From assembly GCF_021531355.1 (NCBI RefSeq), contig NZ_JADYTS010000021.1, forward strand, positions 1 to 41,272: a DNA stretch of 41,272 bases. The letters run 5' to 3'. The translations under genes were made by a program, and so were the position numbers. Positions within the stretch are counted from its first letter, which is position 1. Every line of letters begins with the position of its first letter. The stretch is from Leyella stercorea. Its GTDB lineage: Bacteria > Bacteroidota > Bacteroidia > Bacteroidales > Bacteroidaceae. This document shows positions 7,519-18,773 of this stretch, piece after piece. The notes under the pieces were generated by a model. It was not told where the DNA came from. It saw only the letters and a list, made by a program, of their open reading frames with translations, and ran no database searches.

Positions 7519-8622
7519 ATGATAAAGAATTTGATTTTCGACTTCGGCAAGGTACTTGTCGATTATGATTATATGCTGGTGTTGGACCAGGTGTTCAGTA
7601 CTCATGGGCAGTCGGTTGACTTCTACAACCATCTTATGGCTGAGGGATGGAACAAACGCTTGGACCGTGAGGATAAGCCTTTTGAGGCTATCATTGATGA
7701 TATGGCAGAAGCGATGCCACAGTATGTCGACGAAATACATAAGTTTGGCAAGCGATATACGGAGTTTGTCATTGGCGAGATTGATGGGATGCGGTCTCTG
7801 CTTGAACGCTTGAAGCAGGAGGGATACAGACTCTTTGGACTGACCAACTGGTGCAGCAAGGTGCATGTCACAATGAAGCAGTATCCGATATTCGAGCTGT
7901 TAGAAGGTCGACTGGTGTCGTCGGAAGAGCATCTGATAAAGCCCGAACGTGCAATATATGAGCGTATGTGCGAGAAGTTCGCATTGAAACCCGAAGAGTG
8001 CGTTTTTGCCGACGACAGAATGGACAATATTGAGGCTGCCCGTGCTTACGGTATGCGTGGCATTGTGTTTAGAGATGCGCGTCAGTATGAGGCCGATTTG
8101 CGTCGTATTCTTGACATCGAGAGTAGGGTGGGGCGTGCCGTAGACAATTTCATGCAGGGTTATGGCTGCTGCCAGTCGGTAGTGGCAGCATTTGCTGATA
8201 TGTACGGTCTTGACGATAATCTTGCCAAGCGCATTGGTGCCGGTTTTGGTGGCGGAGTAGGACGCATGCGTATGATGTGTGGTGCAGTGTCGGGTATTGT
8301 GACCTGTGTCGGACTCGACTGCGGACAGACCGACGGTGCCGACCGTGATGGTAAGTCGGCTTGCTACAAGGTGGTGCAGGATTTGCTCGCCAAATCGAAA
8401 GAGCAGAACGGGTCGCTCATATGTGCCGAGATACTCGGACTGAAAGGTGTGGAGAAGGCGCAGTCGTCGTATGTGGCTTCGGCACGTACGGCAGAATATT
8501 ACAAGAAGCGCCCGTGTGCCGCCAAGGTGGAGAGCGCAGCACGTATATTTGCCGACTATCTGGAGGACAAACTCTTCGCAGAGGAGTGTGCTGCCGACGA
8601 CAGTAAGACGGTTTACAGATGA
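7519..8622 (+). CDS. HAD phosphatase fused to C_GCAxxG_C_C domain
   Basis: A 367-residue fusion of two domains that usually occur as separate proteins. Residues 1-195 are a HAD hydrolase of the type with IFDFGKVLVD (nucleophile Asp8), cap helices, LTNWC (Thr109), IKPERAIYE (Lys141) and VFADDRMDN (Asp165/166); the FDxGxV signature resembles YihX-like sugar phosphatases. Residues 205-350 match the C_GCAxxG_C_C family: GYGCCQSV, GAGFGGGVGRMRMMCGAVSG, TCVGLDCG and RPCAAKVESA. The cysteines at 217, 218, 254, 263, 268, 302 and 333 suggest a redox or metal site. The substrate is unknown. No signal peptide, so cytoplasmic. Confidence 0.88.
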   Translation: MIKNLIFDFGKVLVDYDYMLVLDQVFSTHGQSVDFYNHLMAEGWNKRLDREDKPFEAIIDDMAEAMPQYVDEIHKFGKRYTEFVIGEIDGMRSLLERLKQEGYRLFGLTNWCSKVHVTMKQYPIFELLEGRLVSSEEHLIKPERAIYERMCEKFALKPEECVFADDRMDNIEAARAYGMRGIVFRDARQYEADLRRILDIESRVGRAVDNFMQGYGCCQSVVAAFADMYGLDDNLAKRIGAGFGGGVGRMRMMCGAVSGIVTCVGLDCGQTDGADRDGKSACYKVVQDLLAKSKEQNGSLICAEILGLKGVEKAQSSYVASARTAEYYKKRPCAAKVESAARIFADYLEDKLFAEECAADDSKTVYR

Positions 8623-8633
8623 TATTGATTGCT

Positions 8634-8669
8634 AAAAATGCGGATAATGCTAAAATTGTCCGCATTTTT
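8634..8669. terminator. Terminator after the HAD fusion
   Basis: An 11-bp perfect stem (8634-8644 with 8659-8669) is built of AAAAATGCGGA and its complement, so the right arm ends in a T-run. It follows the HAD fusion stop by 12 bp and separates it from the next gene. Confidence 0.85.
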
Positions 8670-8693
8670 GGTACTTGTGAAAATATTTTGTTG

Positions 8694-8701
8694 TATCTTT
8701 G
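8694..8701 (+). promoter_or_regulatory. Probable -7 element before the 106-aa gene
   Basis: TATCTTTG lies 41 bp before the ATG at 8742 and right after the terminator. Upstream TTTG is at 23 bp and TTG at 16 bp, neither ideal, so only the -7 box is well supported. Confidence 0.55.
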
Positions 8702-8741
8702 CAGAAACACATACAACGGATTGTAGTAAAAAATAGATATT

Positions 8742-9062
8742 ATGTCAAAAAATATACTCATAGCAATGTTTATGGCTGTTGCCGGCATGTTTGTGCCATG
8801 CAGTGCCGAGGCAGTTTGTTTGACAGAAATGGAAATGATAGACAATAATGACCTGTCGAAGATAACCATTTCGGTCAATGAGTCGGTGCTGCGCGTTACG
8901 GGTGCTGCGGGAATGACAATGTCTGTTTATAATATCACTGGCGGTGTGCCTGTGATGAAAGTTAAGATTGACGGCCCGGACAAGCGCTTTGACCTGAATT
9001 TGCCGCGAGGTATTTATATCGTTCAGGTTGGTAAGGCCGTACGTAAAATAGTCATAAAATAA
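8742..9062 (+). CDS. Small secreted protein with sorting-domain-like fold
   Basis: A 106-residue protein with an N-terminal signal peptide (MFMAVAGMFVPCSAEA, cleavage near 27). The rest, from about 40 on, reads like the C-terminal beta-sandwich used as a type A sorting signal in Bacteroidetes type IX secretion: LRVTGAAGMTMSVYNITGG, then DLNLPRGIYIVQVG and the terminal VRKIVIK. Short proteins of this kind (DUF3244-like) are common in Prevotella. There is no cargo domain, so it is either a free-standing module or a small secreted effector. The next gene starts 8 bp after its stop, which suggests co-transcription with the transpeptidase. Confidence 0.65.
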   Translation: MSKNILIAMFMAVAGMFVPCSAEAVCLTEMEMIDNNDLSKITISVNESVLRVTGAAGMTMSVYNITGGVPVMKVKIDGPDKRFDLNLPRGIYIVQVGKAVRKIVIK

Positions 9063-9070
9063 TATCGCTT

Positions 9071-10642
9071 TTGAGAAATCTGCATTTTGAGCCTTTAAGG
9101 TTCTTTGTTTTTATAGCTCTTATAGCATGTGCATTGTGCTCGTGCAATGAGAGAAAGGTTGATATGCACGTTTCTCTTGATATGTTCTCTGATTTGCAGA
9201 AGGATTATTGGCAAATAGATGAGGGCAAGGTAAGTGAGAACATACGTCGTATTGCTTTGGCGGATAGACCGCAAATGACAGCCGACCGACATACCCGTAC
9301 CTATTATCTTGAAGGCGGACGACCCATGTGGCTCTCGCGCAGAGGTGCCGATAGCAGAGTGGATAGTGTGCTCAAGTATGTTGCAAAAGTGGATTCGTTC
9401 GGTTTTTCGCGTGAAGACTTCTGTTATGCTACAATAAGTAGTGACCTGGCACGTGTACAGAACCTCGACTTCGATACTATTCCCGATGCCGTCAATGGCA
9501 TCAATCGTGTGTATGCCCGACTGGAATACAGTCTGACAAAGGCTTTCCTGCGCTATTGCGAAGGTCAGCGCTTTGGTTTTGCCAATCCCTATGATATGTT
9601 CAATCGCCTTGATGTGCGCGACAGCGACTCGATTCACGTATCCTATCGCTCGCTTTATGGGGTGCCTACAAAGTTGGCAAATCGCGAATTTCTTGATGAA
9701 GCTTATGCTGCAATAGCGGGTGGATATGAAAAGGTAGGGGCATTCATGCATGCCTCTTATCCAGAAAACCCTCTTTTCCCGGAATTTTGTAAGATGCTGT
9801 CGCGCCCGTTGTCGGCTGCCGAACGCCGCCGTGTGTTCTGCAATATAGAACGCAGCCGATGGCGTCATGGCGACTATCCGCAGCTGCACGACAAGTATGT
9901 GCTTGTGAACGTGCCTACGCAGCAGCTTGAAGCAGTTGACAAGGACGACCGAATGACTATGCGTATTGCACTCGGAAGTCTGGAAACCAAGACTCCATTG
10001 CTCACAGGACGTATCAAGCGTATTGACTTCAATCCGCAATGGATCATTCCCAAGAGCATTATCAAGACATCGGTGCGCCATCATGCTGGCGATGTGGGCT
10101 ACTTTGAGCGTCATAACTATTTTGTACGCGAGCGCAAGACGGGTAAGGAGGTGAATCCTTCGCTTGTGACAGCCGGCATGATGATGAGCCACGACTATCA
10201 TGTGGTTCAGCGCGGAGGCAAAGGCAATGCCTTGGGACGCATCATCTTCCGCTTTGACAACGACTACAGTATATATTTGCATGACACGTCAAATCCTTCG
10301 GTGTTTGCCAATCGTAAACGTATAGTTTCGCATGGTTGTATACGTGTGGAGCGGCCTTACGATCTTGCCGTATTCATGCTTGCCGACAAGGACGAGCGGG
10401 TTATGGAAAAGATGAAATACTCAATAGCTGTGGATTATGGCAACGATGGTGGCGATGCCGACGAACGTCCGGTGATTGACAAGAGTAAGCTGCTGCGTAG
10501 CTTGAGCGTGAAGCCTACCGTTCCGCTGTTCATCACCTATTACACATTATATCCCAATGCCGATGGTGTAATGGTGGGTTATGACGACATATATGGCTTT
10601 GACCCCGTGATATATGCTAAAATACAGAATTTCATAAAATAA
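9071..10642 (+). CDS. L,D-transpeptidase (YkuD) lipoprotein
   Basis: A 523-residue envelope enzyme expected to form 3-3 cross-links in peptidoglycan or attach proteins to it. The N-terminus is a lipoprotein signal (IALIACALCSC). Residues about 40-290 are a helical scaffold-like region as in long YcbB-type enzymes. The YkuD domain (about 290-440) holds LHDTSNPSVF and the catalytic motif SHGCIRVE with Cys423 and His421. The start must be TTG at 9071: no ATG, GTG or earlier TTG lies in frame before the signal peptide, and the next ATG would remove it. It sits 8 bp after the small secreted protein and 8 bp before the ECF sigma gene. Confidence 0.88.
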   Translation: MRNLHFEPLRFFVFIALIACALCSCNERKVDMHVSLDMFSDLQKDYWQIDEGKVSENIRRIALADRPQMTADRHTRTYYLEGGRPMWLSRRGADSRVDSVLKYVAKVDSFGFSREDFCYATISSDLARVQNLDFDTIPDAVNGINRVYARLEYSLTKAFLRYCEGQRFGFANPYDMFNRLDVRDSDSIHVSYRSLYGVPTKLANREFLDEAYAAIAGGYEKVGAFMHASYPENPLFPEFCKMLSRPLSAAERRRVFCNIERSRWRHGDYPQLHDKYVLVNVPTQQLEAVDKDDRMTMRIALGSLETKTPLLTGRIKRIDFNPQWIIPKSIIKTSVRHHAGDVGYFERHNYFVRERKTGKEVNPSLVTAGMMMSHDYHVVQRGGKGNALGRIIFRFDNDYSIYLHDTSNPSVFANRKRIVSHGCIRVERPYDLAVFMLADKDERVMEKMKYSIAVDYGNDGGDADERPVIDKSKLLRSLSVKPTVPLFITYYTLYPNADGVMVGYDDIYGFDPVIYAKIQNFIK

Positions 10643-10650
10643 TAATAACG

Positions 10651-11178
10651 ATGTCAACCAACTTGCCGACAACAGAAGCAGAAAAACAAGCGTTTTTCGC
10701 CAATATTGTTGCCCAGTACAGTGAGCGGCTGTATTGGACGGTTCGACGTATAGTGCTTGACCATGACGATGCTGACGACGTGTTGCAAAATGTTTTTATT
10801 AAGGCGTGGAGCAATATGGACGATTTTCAGAACCGTTCGAAAATATCCACATGGTTGTATCGTATTGCTGTGAATGAGGCGCTCGATTTTGTTCGTCGCA
10901 AGAAGGATATAGCATCGCTTGGCGAGGAGGGCAACGTGGCTGTAGCCAATCGGTTGATGGCCGACGATTATTTTGACGGTGACCGGGCGCAGGCTCTGCT
11001 GCAGGCTGCTATCGCCTCGCTGCCTGATGTGCAGCGTGTGGTATTCAACCTACGATATTACGACGAAATGAAATATTCGGACATAAGCCAGATGCTCAAT
11101 ACTTCTGAAGGAGCATTAAAGGCGAGTTATCACATAGCGGTGAAGAAGATAACGGCATTTGTAAAGAGTCATGAGTGA
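10651..11178 (+). CDS. ECF-type RNA polymerase sigma factor
   Basis: A 175-residue sigma-70 family factor with only regions 2 and 4. Region 2 (about 22-85) contains DHDDADDVLQNVFIKAW and STWLYRIAVNEALDFVRRKK. Region 4 (about 115-170) contains LPDVQRVVFNLRYYDEMKYS and ISQMLNTSEGALKASYH. The gene begins 8 bp after the L,D-transpeptidase and is followed by a single-pass membrane protein and a CpxP-like protein, the order expected for an envelope-responsive sigma/anti-sigma unit. No consensus target site is deduced. Confidence 0.93.
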   Translation: MSTNLPTTEAEKQAFFANIVAQYSERLYWTVRRIVLDHDDADDVLQNVFIKAWSNMDDFQNRSKISTWLYRIAVNEALDFVRRKKDIASLGEEGNVAVANRLMADDYFDGDRAQALLQAAIASLPDVQRVVFNLRYYDEMKYSDISQMLNTSEGALKASYHIAVKKITAFVKSHE

Positions 11179-11290
11179 GAAGCATAGATATTAAAACTAA
11201 TGCTATATATAAATTATGTGTATAAAATTGATGAGCAAATTAAACCTTTCTGTTTTTTGTGAGTCAAATACATAAAATTATTGAAGGAAT

Positions 11291-11704
11291 ATGGAATCTG
11301 ATGAAAAATATTTAGAGAGGAAATTCGGAAGACAGAATCATTTCGCTGTCCCCGATGGATACTTGCAGAACTTGACCGCATCTGTAATGGCCAATGTCAG
11401 CAAGCAGACGGAATGTAATATGCCTAATAAGGAAACAGCCAATGCAAAAGTTGTTGTTATGCAACCTTGGTGGCGACGTACTCGTGTGCGTATAGCTGCG
11501 GCGGCTGCCTGTCTGTTGGTGGCTGGCGGTACGGCTTTTTATACGTATATGGATTCAGAGCATCATGCCGAGCCGGTTTCTAATGTTGCAGCATCCAATT
11601 CGAATCATAATGTAGAGATGGGAACTTCGGCATCATACAATGAAATGGCCGACTATACTATGCTCGATAATGATGATATTTATTCGCTTTTAGCAAGTAA
11701 TTAA
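11291..11704 (+). CDS. Single-pass membrane protein, putative anti-sigma
   Basis: A 137-residue protein with a cytoplasmic part of about 66 residues (FAVPDGYLQNLTASVMANV, a pattern common in Bacteroidetes proteins next to ECF genes), a basic WWRRTRVR stop and one membrane segment (about 68-87). The periplasmic tail ends in the acidic stretch YTMLDNDDIYSLLAS. The topology and the neighbouring sigma factor suggest an anti-sigma or sigma-anchoring role. No zinc-binding anti-sigma motif (HxxxCxxC) is present, so this is inference. The gene overlaps the next reading frame by one base at TAATG. Confidence 0.7.
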   Translation: MESDEKYLERKFGRQNHFAVPDGYLQNLTASVMANVSKQTECNMPNKETANAKVVVMQPWWRRTRVRIAAAAACLLVAGGTAFYTYMDSEHHAEPVSNVAASNSNHNVEMGTSASYNEMADYTMLDNDDIYSLLASN

Positions 11705-11724
11705 TGTTGAAAAAACAGGAAAGA

Positions 11725-12165
11725 ATGAGAATAAGTAAATTTCTGATAATTGCACTCATGACTTTTGTAGTGTCATTGGCGCAAGCCCAGAAGCCGAAGC
11801 ATTTTGATCCGGAACGCTTTCAGCGCGAACTTGAGCAGTTTATAGCTACACAAGCATGTTTGTCGCCGGCAGAGTCGGCAGAGTTTTTCCCGGTTTACCG
11901 TGAAATGCGCAATAAGCAATGGGCGTATTTCGCAAACGAACGTCGTCTGCGTCATATCGATACAAGCGACGACAAGGCATGTGCTGAGGCCATTCGCAAG
12001 CGTGATGCTGGCGACTTGGAGTTGAAACGTATCCAGCAGACGTATCACGAGAAGTTTATGACAATTCTGCCGGCATCAAAAGTATATCTGATTATTAAGG
12101 CAGAGGATAATTTCCATCGTCGATTGTTCAAGCCTAACAATGGGGCAAAGAAGAAAACCAAATAA
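11725..12165 (+). CDS. CpxP/Spy-like periplasmic protein
   Basis: A small exported helical protein: signal peptide MRISKFLIIALMTFVVSLAQ-AQ, then FDPERFQRELEQFIATQACL, SPAESAEFFPVYREMRNKQW and a charged helical C-terminus. The helix pattern and the PxExxxFxPxY motif resemble CpxP/Spy-type stress proteins of Bacteroidetes. I prefer ATG 11725, which has AGGAAAG just upstream and gives a clean signal peptide; ATG 11704, overlapping the preceding stop, would add seven residues. It is the last gene of the ECF sigma cluster and ends 21 bp before truA. A role in sensing or buffering envelope stress is inferred. Confidence 0.7.
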   Translation: MRISKFLIIALMTFVVSLAQAQKPKHFDPERFQRELEQFIATQACLSPAESAEFFPVYREMRNKQWAYFANERRLRHIDTSDDKACAEAIRKRDAGDLELKRIQQTYHEKFMTILPASKVYLIIKAEDNFHRRLFKPNNGAKKKTK

Positions 12166-12186
12166 ACTATATAGTATACATTTGAG

Positions 12187-12918
12187 ATGCAACGCTATTT
12201 TATAACCTTCGCCTACGACGGTACGGCATATCATGGCTGGCAGATTCAGCCCAATGGCAACTCTGTGCAAGAAGAGTTGCAGAAAGCTCTCTCTACTATA
12301 TTGCGTGAAGACATTGATATTGTAGGGGCTGGCCGCACTGATGCTGGTGTGCACGCACGACGTATGACCGCACATTTCGAGACAGAAGCCAATTTCGATT
12401 GTGCGCAATTGGCTTATAAACTCAATCGTTTGGTGCCACGCGACATTTCTGTTTTTGATGTCTATCCGGTTGATGCTGACATGCATGCACGTTTTAGCGC
12501 TACGTTGCGTACATACCATTATTATATACATACACGCAAGAATCCTTTTTTGCGTCACTATTCTTGCGAACTACATTATCAGCTCGACTTTGAACTTATG
12601 AACAAGGCTGCCGAACGTCTGCTTGCAGTAGATGATTTCGGTGCTTTCTGCAAGGCGCATGCCGATGTAAAGACCACTCTGTGCAATGTCACAGAAGCTG
12701 TATGGGTGCGTGATGCTGAGGATTCATGGCATTTCCGAATCTCTGCCAACCGCTTCCTGCGCAATATGGTGCGCGCCGTAGTAGGTACGCTTATCGAGGT
12801 GGGACGTCATCGTATGACATTGGAACAGTTTGATCAGGTCATAGCGAGTGGAAGTCGCTCTAATGCCGGTGAAAGTATGCCAGGAAATGCTTTATTCCTT
12901 GAGGATGTAAGGTATTGA
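12187..12918 (+). CDS. truA: tRNA pseudouridine synthase A
   Basis: TruA converts uridines 38-40 in the anticodon stem of many tRNAs to pseudouridine. The 243-residue protein shows the family signature GRTDAGVHA with catalytic Asp52, the start FAYDGTAYHGWQ, HARFSATLRTYHY and RFLRNMVRAVVG. Length is usual. It follows the CpxP-like gene by 21 bp and may be read from the same transcript. The downstream transporter frame opens at a TTG overlapping the truA stop, but its likely ATG lies 57 bp later. Confidence 0.96.
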   Translation: MQRYFITFAYDGTAYHGWQIQPNGNSVQEELQKALSTILREDIDIVGAGRTDAGVHARRMTAHFETEANFDCAQLAYKLNRLVPRDISVFDVYPVDADMHARFSATLRTYHYYIHTRKNPFLRHYSCELHYQLDFELMNKAAERLLAVDDFGAFCKAHADVKTTLCNVTEAVWVRDAEDSWHFRISANRFLRNMVRAVVGTLIEVGRHRMTLEQFDQVIASGSRSNAGESMPGNALFLEDVRY

Positions 12919-12974
12919 GAAGATTGGGCGTATTGTATGATAATGTAGTGTCGATTATTTGTAATAATTATTTT

Positions 12975-13892
12975 ATGTGGCTGATATTGGCTTTTTGCTC
13001 AGCGGCTTTGCTGGGCTTTTATGATGTATTCAAGAAACTGGCATTGTCTGGCAATGCCGTTCTACCGGTGCTTTTTCTTAACACGATGATATGTTCGTTG
13101 CTGTTCTTGCCGTTCATATTGCTGTCGTCATATACTAATATGCTCGACGGTTCGATGTTTTATGTCGAACCGTGCGGATGGGAACAACATAAGTATATAG
13201 TGCTCAAGGCGTGTATAGTTCTTTCGTCGTGGGTGTTCGGCTATTTTGCAATGAAGAATTTACCCATTACCATTGTCGGTCCTATCAACGCCACACGTCC
13301 GGTGATGGTGCTTGTAGGAGCAATGCTTGTGTTTGGCGAGCGACTTAATGTATGGCAGTGGTGCGGTGTGTTGCTTGCTATCGTCTCGTTCTTCCTGCTT
13401 AGTAGAAGTGGTAAGAAGGAAGGGGTTGACTTCCGTCACAACAAATGGATTTTCTCTTTGGTGCTTGCTGCTGTGCTTGGTGCCGTAAGCGGACTCTACG
13501 ATAAATATCTTATGGCATCGCCTGAAAATGGCGGAGTAGGGTTGAGTAGAATGGTGGTGCAAAGTTGGTATAATGTCTACCAGTTGTTCCTGATGGGACT
13601 TACTATGCTACTTATTTGGTGGCCTACACGCAAGAAGACAACAGCCTTCACTTGGCGTTGGAGCATATTGTTTATAAGTTTGTTCCTTAGTGCTGCTGAC
13701 TTCGTGTATTTCTATGCACTCAGTCTGCCAGGAGCAATGATAAGCATTGTGTCAATGGTGCGCCGTGGCAGTGTAGTAGTGAGCTTCTGTTGCGGTGCTG
13801 CTGTGTTCAAGGAACGGAATCTTAGAAGCAAGGCCATCGACATGTTGCTGGTATTGTTGGGAATGATATTCTTGTATATTGGTACGCATTGA
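12975..13892 (+). CDS. DMT/EamA-family membrane transporter
   Basis: A 305-residue protein of ten predicted membrane segments in two similar halves, each with the EamA pattern: FFYDVFKK-like start, INATRPVMVLVGAMLVFGERLNVWQWCG in the first half and SMVRRGSVVVSFCCGAAVFKE in the second. Such proteins export or import small metabolites; the substrate cannot be read from the sequence. I chose ATG 12975, which starts directly before the first membrane segment; the frame is open further upstream to a TTG overlapping the truA stop. No terminator is seen after it. Confidence 0.85.
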   Translation: MWLILAFCSAALLGFYDVFKKLALSGNAVLPVLFLNTMICSLLFLPFILLSSYTNMLDGSMFYVEPCGWEQHKYIVLKACIVLSSWVFGYFAMKNLPITIVGPINATRPVMVLVGAMLVFGERLNVWQWCGVLLAIVSFFLLSRSGKKEGVDFRHNKWIFSLVLAAVLGAVSGLYDKYLMASPENGGVGLSRMVVQSWYNVYQLFLMGLTMLLIWWPTRKKTTAFTWRWSILFISLFLSAADFVYFYALSLPGAMISIVSMVRRGSVVVSFCCGAAVFKERNLRSKAIDMLLVLLGMIFLYIGTH

Positions 13893-13975
13893 CGATTTGC
13901 GTAAATAAAAAATGTATAGTCTTACAATTTATGTAATTTTTGTTTCTACATTTTTCTTATTTCACAGGAAAATGT

Positions 13976-13983
13976 TAACTTTG
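13976..13983 (+). promoter_or_regulatory. Probable -7 element of dapA
   Basis: TAACTTTG fits the -7 consensus and lies 34 bp before the dapA ATG. The expected -33 position has only a T-rich stretch. Confidence 0.55.
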
Positions 13984-14017
13984 TAGACAAATTGAACATA
14001 TTATAAGTATAAAATAT

Positions 14018-14905
14018 ATGGCACGAAACATCTTCAAAGGATTAGGTATAGCTCTGGTGACCCCATTCACTGCCGATGGCGAAGTTGATTACAAGGCGAT
14101 TGTCCGTCTTGTAGAATATCAGATACAGAATGGAGCTGACTTCTTGTGTATACTGGCCACCACGGGCGAGACCCCTTGTCTGTCGACAGAAGAAAAAGAG
14201 AATATAAAGAAACTGGTTGTGGACACCAATCGTGGTCGTCTGCCTATACTCATGGGATGCGGTGGTAACAACACGCGTGCTGTGGTTGAAGAATTGAAGA
14301 CAGCTGACTGGACTGGAATTGACGGTGTGCTCAGCGTGTGTCCATACTACAACAAACCTTCGCAAGAAGGACTTTACCAGCACTTCAAGGCAATTGCTGA
14401 AGCCAGTCCACTTCCAGTGGTATTATATAATGTGCCTGGACGTACAGGTATCAATATGAAGTCGGAGACGACCGTGCGTCTTGCACGCGACTGCGAGAAT
14501 ATTGTTGCTGTGAAGGAGGCCAGTGGCAGTCTTGAGCAGGTAGACGAAATCATTAAGAACAAGCCAGAGCGTTTTGACGTACTTAGTGGTGACGATGCTT
14601 TGACATTCTCAATGGTAGCAAGTGGTGCGGCTGGAAGCATCTCTGTTATAGGCAATGCTTTGCCTAAGGAGGTGTCGCGTATGATACGCCTGGAGTTTAA
14701 GGGCGAGTATGAGGCTGCCCGTACTATTCACCACAGATTTACCGAACTGTATTCTCTGTTGTTTGTAGACGGTAACCCTGCTGGTGTAAAGGCTCTTCTG
14801 CATGAAATGGGATTTATTGAAAACGTGTTGCGATTGCCTCTTGTGCCTACACGTATTACTACATTGCAGAAGATGACAGAGATATTGAAAACATTGAAAA
14901 TCTGA
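14018..14905 (+). CDS. dapA: 4-hydroxy-tetrahydrodipicolinate synthase
   Basis: DapA condenses pyruvate with aspartate semialdehyde, the first committed step to diaminopimelate and lysine. The 295-residue protein has the Schiff-base lysine in AVKEASG (Lys166), the catalytic Tyr137 in LYNVPGRTG with Arg142, and Thr48-Thr49 in ATTGETPCL. Length and order are usual. A -7 box precedes it. The permease gene follows after 29 bp, then ligA, so a dapA-permease-ligA transcript is likely. Confidence 0.97.
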   Translation: MARNIFKGLGIALVTPFTADGEVDYKAIVRLVEYQIQNGADFLCILATTGETPCLSTEEKENIKKLVVDTNRGRLPILMGCGGNNTRAVVEELKTADWTGIDGVLSVCPYYNKPSQEGLYQHFKAIAEASPLPVVLYNVPGRTGINMKSETTVRLARDCENIVAVKEASGSLEQVDEIIKNKPERFDVLSGDDALTFSMVASGAAGSISVIGNALPKEVSRMIRLEFKGEYEAARTIHHRFTELYSLLFVDGNPAGVKALLHEMGFIENVLRLPLVPTRITTLQKMTEILKTLKI

Positions 14906-14934
14906 TTTCATTAGAAATCATATAGAATGAGGAT

Positions 14935-18026
<3,092 letters not shown>

Positions 18027-18057
18027 GTAACAGAGCTATTTATAAATACAAGTAAAT

Positions 18058-18723
18058 ATGAAAGTTGAGGTTTCTGCTGAGATGCATTCTGTCTGCCCCG
18101 TATTTGTAGGCGCTTGCATCACTGCAAACATAAAGAATACAGAATATTCAGCCGAGTTATGGCGTGAGATTGATGCTTTGAGCGAAGAGTATCGCGCCAC
18201 GCTCACCATCGAGTCGTTGAAGCAGATGGAGTCAATTCAGGCCACCCGACGCATCTACAAACTTTGTGGTAAGGACCCGTCGCGTTATCGTCCGTCAGGT
18301 GAGGCTCTTGTTCGTCGTGTGTTGCAAGGCAAACAGCTTTATCAGATTGACACACTTGTCGATTTGATAAATCTTGCCAGTATGAAGTATGGCTATAGCA
18401 TTGGTGCCTTTGATGCCGACCATTTCTCGGGTGACACCCTTACACTCGGCATCGGTCGTGAGGGTGAACCTTACGAAGGTATTGGACGTGGAATGATAAA
18501 CATAGCCGGTCTGCCGGTGTATCGTGATAATATAGGTGGCGTAGGAACTCCTACGAGCGACCACGAGCGTACTAAGGTAAGCGTCGGTACAACTCATTTG
18601 CTTGTTCTTGTGAATGGATATGACGGTAATGAGCAGGGTGTTCGCGACACAGCAGAGTATATAATAGAACTGCTTAATAAATATTGTGAAGCGGCAGATG
18701 GTTCCTATACATTATATAAATAG
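18058..18723 (+). CDS. B3/B4-domain protein
   Basis: A 221-residue stand-alone copy of the B3/B4 domain found in the beta chain of phenylalanyl-tRNA synthetase, where it edits wrongly charged tRNA. Seen are RRIYKLCGKDPSRYRPSGEA, LVDLINLASMKYGYSIGAFD and GGVGTPTSDHERTKVS, typical of the family. Free-standing versions may act as editing or amino-acid-binding proteins, but I cannot name a substrate. It follows ligA by 31 bp and precedes coaW by 50 bp, in the same direction. Confidence 0.85.
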   Translation: MKVEVSAEMHSVCPVFVGACITANIKNTEYSAELWREIDALSEEYRATLTIESLKQMESIQATRRIYKLCGKDPSRYRPSGEALVRRVLQGKQLYQIDTLVDLINLASMKYGYSIGAFDADHFSGDTLTLGIGREGEPYEGIGRGMINIAGLPVYRDNIGGVGTPTSDHERTKVSVGTTHLLVLVNGYDGNEQGVRDTAEYIIELLNKYCEAADGSYTLYK

Positions 18724-18773
18724 CACTTTACAAGAAACAAAATAACGCTAATCATTAAAACATTTCAAAAAAT

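Noticed and set aside
9095..10282. 395-codon open frame antisense to the L,D-transpeptidase
   Set aside because: The sense strand has the catalytic SHGCIRV motif and lipoprotein signal. The antisense frame is rich in His and Cys without any family pattern.
11179..11290. Separate promoter for the anti-sigma-like gene
   Set aside because: The 112-bp gap is AT-rich but has no TAnnTTTG with a suitable upstream TTTG, so co-transcription with the sigma gene is more likely.
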